From: Calliopum simillimum
Lineage: Eukaryota > Arthropoda > Insecta > Diptera > Lauxaniidae
NCBI GenBank assembly: GCA_951812925.1
Contig: OX638368.1
Location: 150,398,492-150,462,491, forward strand
Direction: 5' to 3'
DNA length: 64,000 bases
In this document: one piece after another, positions 57,076-64,000 of the stretch
Position numbering within the stretch: position 1 is the first letter of the stretch
Layout: every line of letters begins with the position of its first letter
Made by a program: the position numbers and the translations under genes
The notes under the pieces: generated by a model
What the model saw: the letters and a program-made list of their open reading frames with translations, nothing else
Database searches by the model: none
What the model was told of the DNA's origin: nothing

Positions 57076-58348
57076 CGTGGGCTGCTCGATATATTTCTGG
57101 CCTAGTAATGAAAATGCGAATTTTTATTATCAAAAATGGTTTTACTGATTTTCACAGTATTCTCCAGCATGATTTATACACTTTTGCATGCGCTCAAACC
57201 AATTGTCGAAGCACTTTTTTCACTCCGATTGAGACACCTCCAAAACATGGTTTTTGAACGCTTCAACAGCATCATCTGGCGACGAAAATAATTGACCACG
57301 CATTTTTTTCTTGTCGTGCGGGAATAAAAAGAAGTCATTGAGTGCCAAGTCAGGGCTGTACGGCGGATGACCCATTAATTCGACGTTTTGGTCGGTCAAA
57401 AAGGCGCTGGTTTGAGCCGATGTGTGAGAGCTCGCATTGTCATGGTGAACAATGATTCGTCTTCTCTTGTTCGTTTTTCGAATTTTTCCGAAGAATTCAG
57501 GCAAACAAATTGTGGCGTACCATTAAAAAATGACCGTCCTACGTTGCTCAAGAGTAGCCACATGACCAGTTTTGCCGAAGAAACAGGCGACCATTTGCTT
57601 CGAAGTGCTTTTTCCACGAACAACTTTCGTTGGATTTGGCTCGTCTTCGAAGACCCAAACGGTCGATTGCTGTTTTGTTTCGGGCTCATACGCATAGATC
57701 CATGATTTGTCACCTGTGACAATCTTATAAACGTCTTTTGAAGCACCGCGATCGTATTTTTTCAACATTTCTTTGCACCAATCGACACAAGCCTTTTTTT
57801 GAGCGATTGTCAAATTGTGCGGGATCCAACAAGAAAAAACCTCTTTTACGGCCAGGTGTTCATGCAATATCAAATGTATTGGAGTGGAACTAATGCCCAA
57901 AGATGCTTCTATCTGACGGTATGTCACATGACGATCTTGCATTATCAGTTCACGCACGGCATCAATGTTCTCTGGCACAACGGCCGTTTTTGGACGACCT
58001 TCACGGAATTCGTCTTTGAGCGAGCGTCGACCACGATTGAATTCATTAAACCAGTTTTTCACAGTGCTATGGAATGGTGTTTTATCGCCATATAAAGATT
58101 TAAGTTCATCGATGCACTCTTGTCGTGATAATCTAAGCCGAAAGTTGTGAAAAATGATCGCACGAAAATGTTCACGAGTTAATTCCATTTTTTTGCCAAA
58201 TTGATTTTTTCAAGTCACTGTAAGCAACATAAATGATGGTCGTACGTCAAAAAGTTCTGAGTACGTTTATGCTAAAAAATATCAACCTTTCCAATAGAAA
58301 TGTCAGATTGCACCTGGCAACACTTAGAAATATATCGAGCAGCCTACG
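57076..58348 (-). mobile_element. Full-length mariner transposon (1273 bp) with TIRs and TA duplication
   Basis: The left end is CGTGGGCTGCTCGATATATT and the reverse complement of the right end is CGTAGGCTGCTCGATATATT. Both continue TCT and are flanked by TA (57074-57075 and 58349-58350). The length is normal for mariner. One transposase gene occupies most of it on the minus strand. The terminal repeats differ by one base over the first 23, so the copy is not very old. The transposase carries two in-frame stops, so this copy can move only with help from another. Confidence 0.92.
57142..58188 (-). pseudogene. Mariner (DD34D) transposase with two in-frame stops
   Basis: A 349-codon frame, the usual mariner length, starts MELTREHFRAII. 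The N-terminal half carries the paired helix-turn-helix region and a REGRPKT linker (62-68), then the mariner signature WIPHNLT (121-127). The catalytic triad is intact: TGDKSW (Asp160), VHHDNASSH (Asp250) and YSPDLALND (Asp285), with 34 residues between the last two. Codon 222 is TAA (57523-57525), where relatives read Glu before WY, with a small loss just upstream (HVATLEQ for HVATVPLEQ). A TGA at 57220-57222 replaces Trp before KKCFDNWF. It ends GEYCENQ. The wording matches mellifera/capitata-type mariners as I recall them. No frameshift is present. Confidence 0.9.
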
Positions 58349-58379
58349 TAAGCTATACCAAACACTTATGTAGGGTCAG

Positions 58380-59105
58380 TTTCAAAAATGTTCCTTCAAC
58401 CCTTTCCTATCACCTGGTGCAATAAATTTATTTTTTTAAAATGGAACCAAAACTCCTGAGGAAGATCGAGAACAACCCTGATAATATGCAACATTTTTCT
58501 TCGACATTTCCTTATCGATTGGCGCAATTAATATTTTATAAAAGCCGGCTAAAAACTTCTAAAGAGCGGTCAAAGGCACCCCTGATAATTTTCAAAACTT
58601 TTTCTTTCCATATCGATTGGCGAAAGAAAATATCTAGTAAAAATTTTTTTATAAGTCTACCTAAAAGTCACAACAGTTTCCAAAATTTTTTTCGACCTTT
58701 CTTTATCGATTAGTGCAATAAATTTTTTTTCATTGAAATGGAACCAAAACGCCGAAGAGGAGTTGGAGATACCCCTCCCAGTCCCCAAAATTTTTCTTCG
58801 GCCTTTCACTATCAATAAGTGCATTAAAATCTTTTGGAAAAGCATACCTTAAGTTGGGGACACCCCTGACAGTTTCCAAAATTTTTCTTTGAATATCGAT
58901 TTGAGAAATCGAAAACACCGTTTCATGCCGCAAAATTTTTTTCGGCTTCCTTATCGATTGGTGCAGTAAATTTGTTTAGAAAAATTCGTCCAAAACCCCT
59001 GAGAGGGGTCGGGGACATTTCTGAAAATTTTCTAAATTTTTCTTCAACAATTCCCTATCGATTCGTTCAATAAGTTTTTTTATAAATATAGACCTAAAAC
59101 TTATA
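58380..59105. repeat. Degenerate tandem repeat, unit about 110-125 bp, about six copies
   Basis: Repeated landmarks are CCCCTGA.A.TTTCCAAAATTTTTCTTCG, CCTT(T)C.(C/T)TATCGATT.GTGCAATAAATTTTTT, and (A)TGGAACCAAAAC.CC.GA(G)GAG(G)GGTCGG. Starts fall near 58390, 58490, 58590, 58670, 58785, 58875 and 59020. Divergence is high. It begins about 30 bases after the mariner, so the mariner may have inserted at or near the array edge. No coding content: the open frames on both strands follow the repeat. Confidence 0.75.
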
Positions 59106-59727
59106 ACACAATCAAAAATTTTGTACCAAGAAGAAAACAAATTTCTATACCATACACTTAACACTCTGTAGCCCATCATTTCATCGTCTTCGATATGAAC
59201 CGGAAACAAAACAAATCATAAATTAAACCCTCGTTAACCAAACTTATTACCTTACGTACTCGCCCATTTAAAGAAACCCTGCTTTAAAATCTTCTCTTTT
59301 CTGTTTTTCCTCTGGACTCTCAACATTTTCTTGCACAATTGACTCTTGGATCTTGTTTTTTCATATTTATTTACCGCATGTTTAAATTATATTGCGCTAT
59401 TAAGAAGTTTTAATGGAAACGCTTTAAGTGTTAAAGGCGATAAAGATTTGTTTAAAGCAACGTCTGGCAAGGTTAAGTCTATGTGTTGTATCACATGTAG
59501 TTGCAGTCATAATTAGGGTATGAAAAGATTTTATATCAGAAAATGTGTCGAATAAATTTCGCAAGCAAATTGCGTGTATGCAAGCAGTGTATTAAAAATA
59601 CGAGTAAGGAATTCATTTGGGAAACATAAAAATGACAAATTTAAGTTTTTTCTCAATAAGTATGTATTTTTAAAAATTTGATTTCTCACATAAGAAAAGC
59701 AGTAAAACGAAATAAAAGCTTGCACAA
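59106..59727. other. Non-coding AT-rich stretch
   Basis: Nothing recognisable in this stretch. Confidence 0.5.
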
Positions 59728-59861
59728 ATGGTAGGTATTGTAAACCTTATTTTTTTGTTTGATTAAGGGATGATGCTGTGGGTGAGGACTAATCATGGTA
59801 GGTATTGTAAACCTTATTTTTTTGTTTGATTAAGGGATGATGCTGTGGGTGAGGACTAATC
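59728..59861. repeat. Perfect tandem duplication of a 67-bp unit
   Basis: The 67 bases beginning ATGGTAGGTATTGTAAACC and ending GTGAGGACTAATC (59728-59794) are repeated without a mismatch at 59795-59861. Exactly two copies are present. It lies only about 40 bases before the octamer array, so a very recent local duplication or an assembly artefact are both possible. Confidence 0.95.
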
Positions 59862-59903
59862 ATTGATTTTGCAAAAAAAAAATATATAATTATTATTATT
59901 ATT

Positions 59904-61615
59904 ATTCATTTATTCATTTATTCATTTGTTCATTTATTCATTTATTCATTTATTCATTTATTCATTTATTCATTTATTCATTTATTCATTTATTCATATA
60001 TTCATTTATTAATTTATTCATTTATTCATTTATTCATTTATTCATTTATTCATTTATTCATTTATTCATTTATTCATTTATTCATTTATTCATTTATTCA
60101 TTTATTCATTTATTCATTTATTCATTTATTCATTTATTCATTTATTCATTTATTCATTTATTCATTTATTCATTTATTCATTTATTCATTTATTCATTTA
60201 TTAATTTATTCATTTATTCATTTATTCATTTATTCATTTATTCATTTATTCATTTATTCATTTATTCATTTATTCATTTATTCATTTATTCATTTATTCA
60301 TTTATTCATTTATTCATTTATTCATTTATTCATTTATTCATTTATTCATTTATTCATTTATTCATTTATTCATTTATTCATTTATTCATTTATTCATTTA
60401 TTCATTTATTCATTTATTTATTTATTCATTCATTCATTTATTCATTTATTCATTTATTCATTTATTCATTTATTCATTTATTCATTTATTCATTTATTCA
60501 TTTATTCATTTATTCATTTATTCATTTATTCATTTATTCATTTATTCATTTATTCATTTATTCATTTATTCATTTATTCATTTATTCATTTATTCATTTA
60601 TTCATTTATTCATTTATTCATTTATTCATTTATTCATTTATTCATTTATTCATTTATTCATTTATTCATTTATTCATTTATTCATTTATTCATTTATTCA
60701 TTTATTCATTTATTCATTTATTCATTTATTCATTTATTCATTTATTCATTTATTCATTTATTCATTTATTCATTTATTCATTTATTCATTTATTCATTTA
60801 TTCATTTATTCATTTATTCATTTATTCATTTATTCATTTATTCATTTATTCATTTATTCATTTATTCATTTATTCATTTATTCATTTATTCATTTATTCA
60901 TTTATTCATTTATTCATTTATTCATTTATTCATTTATTCATTTATTCATTTATTCATTTATTCATTTATTCATTTATTCATTTATTCATTTATTCATTTA
61001 TTCATTTATTCATTTATTCATTTATTCATTTATTCATTTATTCATTTATTCATTTATTCATTTATTCATTTATTCATTTATTCATTTATTCATTTATTCA
61101 TTTATTCATTTATTCATTTATTCATTTATTCATTTATTCATTTATTCATTTATTCATTTATTAATTTATTCATTTATTCATTTATTCATTTATTCATTTA
61201 TTCATTTATTCATTTATTCATTTATTCATTTATTCATTTATTCATTTATTCATTTATTCATTTATTCATTTATTCATTTATTCATTTATTCATTTATTCA
61301 TTTATTCATTTATTCATTTATTCATTTATTCATTTATTCATTTATTCATTTATTCATTTATTCATTTATTCATTTATTCATTTATTCATTTATTCATTTA
61401 TTCATTTGTTCATTTATTCATTTATTCATTTATTCATTTATTTATTTATTCAGTTATTCATTTATTCATTTTTTCATTTATTCATTTATTCATTTATTCA
61501 TTTATTCATTTATTCATTTATTCATTTATTCATTTATTCATTTATTCATTTATTCATTTATTCATTTATTCATTTATTCATTTATTCATTTATTCATTTA
61601 TTCGTTTACTCATTC
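59904..61615. repeat. About 1.7-kb microsatellite of the octamer TTCATTTA (about 214 units)
   Basis: The unit TTCATTTA repeats with only scattered substitutions. Examples are TTAATTTA at 60009, 60201 and 61161, TTCATTTG near 59925 and 61402, a TTTA/TTCA swap near 60416-60430, and several changes from 61438 on. All variants keep the 8-base phase. It is preceded by an (ATT)n run at 59888-59906. Because 8 is not a multiple of 3 and the unit has no stop on the plus strand, all three plus frames are open. The resulting FIYSFIHL peptide (for example 61406-61699) is not a gene. Confidence 0.97.
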
Positions 61616-64000
61616 AGCATATTAATTCATCCATTTTTTATTAATTCAATTACTTATTTATCAGGAATATGGACAAATCTTAAGAATCCGATGCTATAAT
61701 ATGATAATATGCTTGAATATAGATAACTGAAAATAAAATAATTCTTCTGATTGATGACTCTAAATAGCCCTAACTGTTTTAGTTTCTTATTTCATTAACG
61801 AATAGTCGAATCCAAGAAAAAAGTTAATTTTATATTTGTAAGCTAACCTTTTGTGATGGAGACTTAACTATCTATTCTGAAAAAACTTAGCATTGTTCGG
61901 AAGCCTTCTTTCAAAAATAAGTATTTGAAAGTTATACTTAAACGGTAACTCTAAATGACGTCATTTATATTTTACGAGTTCAACTAATTGATTTTTCTTT
62001 GATAACATCTAACACCAGACAACAATGAAAAGAAATCATATTAATTTGTGAAAGTCGAATTTGTTTTTTTTTTTTTTCTTTATTTGTAGTGATTTGAAAA
62101 ATGCATAAAACCCCAAATTAATATGTTGCTTATTATTAATTTGGTCAAGGAGTATTAGCAGATATTTCTAACACAAAGGCGTCAAGCAGTTAGAAAAATC
62201 GCCGCATTTTGTTCAACAAAATAAATATTTATTTATTGTATTTTCGGATTTACCAAGGGACAGCATTGGTATAATAAAGTTTTTTTTTTACATTTTCATT
62301 GAATTATCCACAACCCCTGTGGTGTTCGTTAACATAATCTCTATGTAAGAATTGAGGAATACTTTCTCGTAATTCAGATACACTTATATTAATTTTACAA
62401 ATTGACATAAATGATAACGTCTTTGTGTCTATAATTAATATGGCTATTAGTAATGATTTAATTTTATGCATTCAGTTAGATTTATCAATGGTTTTTACTA
62501 CATATAGTTTTGTTTTTAGATTTTGTGTTGGTCGAGTATCTTACTACGTAGATCGTATAAATGTGTCTTTCCCTCTTGGAGGTTCTTCAAACATTTTTAT
62601 TTTTTTATTTTTATTAGAGGTATTCACGAAGTTGGATTGCTAGTGTGGCGAAAAGTTAAAAGAGCAAATCTTTTCTACACATAATCTTTCAGTAAATTTG
62701 AAAAGCTTTTCTTTCAACTTTCTTCACATTATTTTTTTTTTTTTTTACTTTTCGAATTTATTGCAAACATATTTCAAAGTCTTCTTTAACTTATAGAAAA
62801 AATTCTTAAATGATTAGCCGAATAGACCACATTCTGGGTTCTTTTTTGTAACTTACACCATTATATGCCGTACTTTGTCTACAATTATTTGGCTCTCTCC
62901 ATCTGCAGTGATGTAAGAAGTCAATTCATTTGCAGACCAAACCATTTGGCAATCCAAAAATAAAATATATAAAAATATAAAAATATGTTTAGTTTTCTGA
63001 TATGCTCATAGTTTTTCGACAATTGCATTATTTGCGACCATCCAGAAGAAAAAGACCTTATCTTCACATGATTCAAAAACCGGTTTGTTTGGATTTTCTA
63101 AAAATACATACTATTCCCAATAAAATGGCACCTCAATCACCGGAAAATTCTAAAAATTACCTGAGCTATGGCGTTTAGAAAAAACTAAAAGCTGTGGTCG
63201 AATCGACGCATCTGTGAACGTACAATTCATGACGTAAAATCATATATTTAGAAATGCGAAATACATGTGAGACACATGATTTTACGTCGTGCAGCGATTA
63301 AGCCCCTGAAGTTTATCTATTGAAGTTCAAAGTAAATTTTTTCTCCAAAGGGTTATGGGTCTCATAGGACCGCTTTTATTGATACTTGTTATTTGGTAAT
63401 TTACCTCAAATCAATTGTAAAATGTTCAGAACATGTCTAAGCACTAAAATCTACCTCAAACAGAAAACCGGTAAAATTCGCCCTATCTCGTATTTTTAGC
63501 TGTACCTACTGCTAAATTTTGTCAGTGAAGATATGATCATTTTTCCTCTGGATGATCACATTTAATGTTAAATCAAAAAACATTTTTTTAATGTTTTGAT
63601 TTTGGTATATATATTGTTTTCTGTGCACTAAAATTGATCGCAATTCAAGATCTTATCGCCTTGATGACGATTGTGTGTTGCGCATTGTTTACACGTGTTT
63701 TTGCCAATATTAAGAACATCAGCGATCGGTTTAACATTAAAACCAAATAACAAACGACTGATCGCAGTTAACATGCTGTGTCGTATATTGATCATGACAA
63801 TCAAAATGGGATTTTATTGTGTGCAAAACGAATTATTGTGGCATTTAAGCGAAACATCGGCCGTTGATACAATATTTTCAGAAACCTTAGCGGTTTTTTT
63901 TTTACATTTTGATTTTATGTATCAAGGTAACGCATAAAAAATTCATCCAAATAAGAGGTACATCCAATAACAACAAGAAAAAATGACAAAAGCGCGATGA
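61616..64000. other. Non-coding AT-rich stretch
   Basis: No exon, RNA gene or element ends are supported. A small hairpin at 63231-63289 is listed separately. The open frames at 62425-62643 and 63671-63937 show no domain. Confidence 0.5.
63231..63289. repeat. Short perfect hairpin, 13-bp arms
   Basis: GACGTAAAATCAT (63231-63243) and ATGATTTTACGTC (63276-63288) are exact reverse complements around a 32-base loop. It may be the core of a small degraded inverted-repeat element. Nothing indicates an RNA gene. Confidence 0.6.

Noticed and set aside
57396..57746. Frameshifted second mariner ORF
   Set aside because: It is a shadow frame. The two real transposase segments are in one and the same frame and are separated by a stop, not a frameshift.
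59904..61615. CRISPR-like array
   Set aside because: The unit is 8 bp with no spacers, in eukaryotic DNA. It is a simple satellite.
61406..61699. FIYSFIHL-repeat protein
   Set aside because: All three plus frames are open through the TTCATTTA octamer array. It is a trivial result of the repeat.

Overview
This is AT-rich eukaryotic DNA with long A/T runs, no operons and no bacterial-style gene density. The mobile elements (R1-like, LOA-like and jockey/CR1-like non-LTR retrotransposons, a DD34D mariner, a second Tc1/mariner relative, hAT-type MITEs, a Helitron) and the CAA/CAG-rich unique stretches point to an insect, most likely a higher fly (brachyceran Diptera; a tephritid-like genome is my guess, not proven). 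I found no host protein-coding exon, no rRNA and no convincing tRNA gene. The window reads as intergenic DNA, or the inside of a very large intron, filled by successive insertions.

Layout: 1-1070 is one side of a fold-back repeat cut by the window edge. 2605-4237 is a 5'-truncated R1-like retrotransposon with a 14-bp target duplication. 7836-8520 holds two families of degenerate tandem repeats. 10147-11010 is a shattered retrotransposon RT. 12995-15032 has three inverted-repeat structures. 16625-17483 is an internally deleted Tc1/mariner-type element. 20065-20712 is a 648-bp near-perfect palindrome with an 8-bp hAT-style duplication. 23357-24658 has two short TIR elements. 26470-27230 is an RT relic on the minus strand. 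28310-29148 is a TA-flanked TIR element with repeated internal end motifs. 30704-31035, 32060-32763 and 35124-35735 are further MITE or fold-back structures.

34269-34740 and 46601-47011 are two copies of one hAT-type MITE whose body is built from AAGACC hexamers; both have perfect 8-bp duplications. 38810-41104 is a 5'-truncated but uninterrupted LOA-like RT-RNase H retrotransposon with an 11-bp duplication, probably the youngest insertion. 44400-45830 is a non-autonomous Helitron (TC...hairpin...CTAG, between A and T) carrying a minisatellite. 51034-52545 is a jockey/CR1-like element broken by one stop immediately after its YADD box. 57076-58348 is a full-length mariner with both TIRs, TA duplications and two in-frame stops. 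58380-59105 is a ~120-bp tandem repeat, and 59904-61615 is a ~1.7-kb array of an 8-bp unit.

The stretches between these (notably 5.0-6.5, 9.1-9.9, 12.2-12.7, 18.5-19.6, 25.4-26.2, 30.0-30.4, 47.2-47.9, 49.0-49.8 and 55.7-56.7 kb) are more complex and not visibly repetitive. They are the best places to look for regulatory DNA of a neighbouring or enclosing gene. No genes here work together as a pathway. The biology is a layered record of transposition. Family names come from recalled motifs and boundaries from reading terminal repeats and target duplications by eye; no database search was run.
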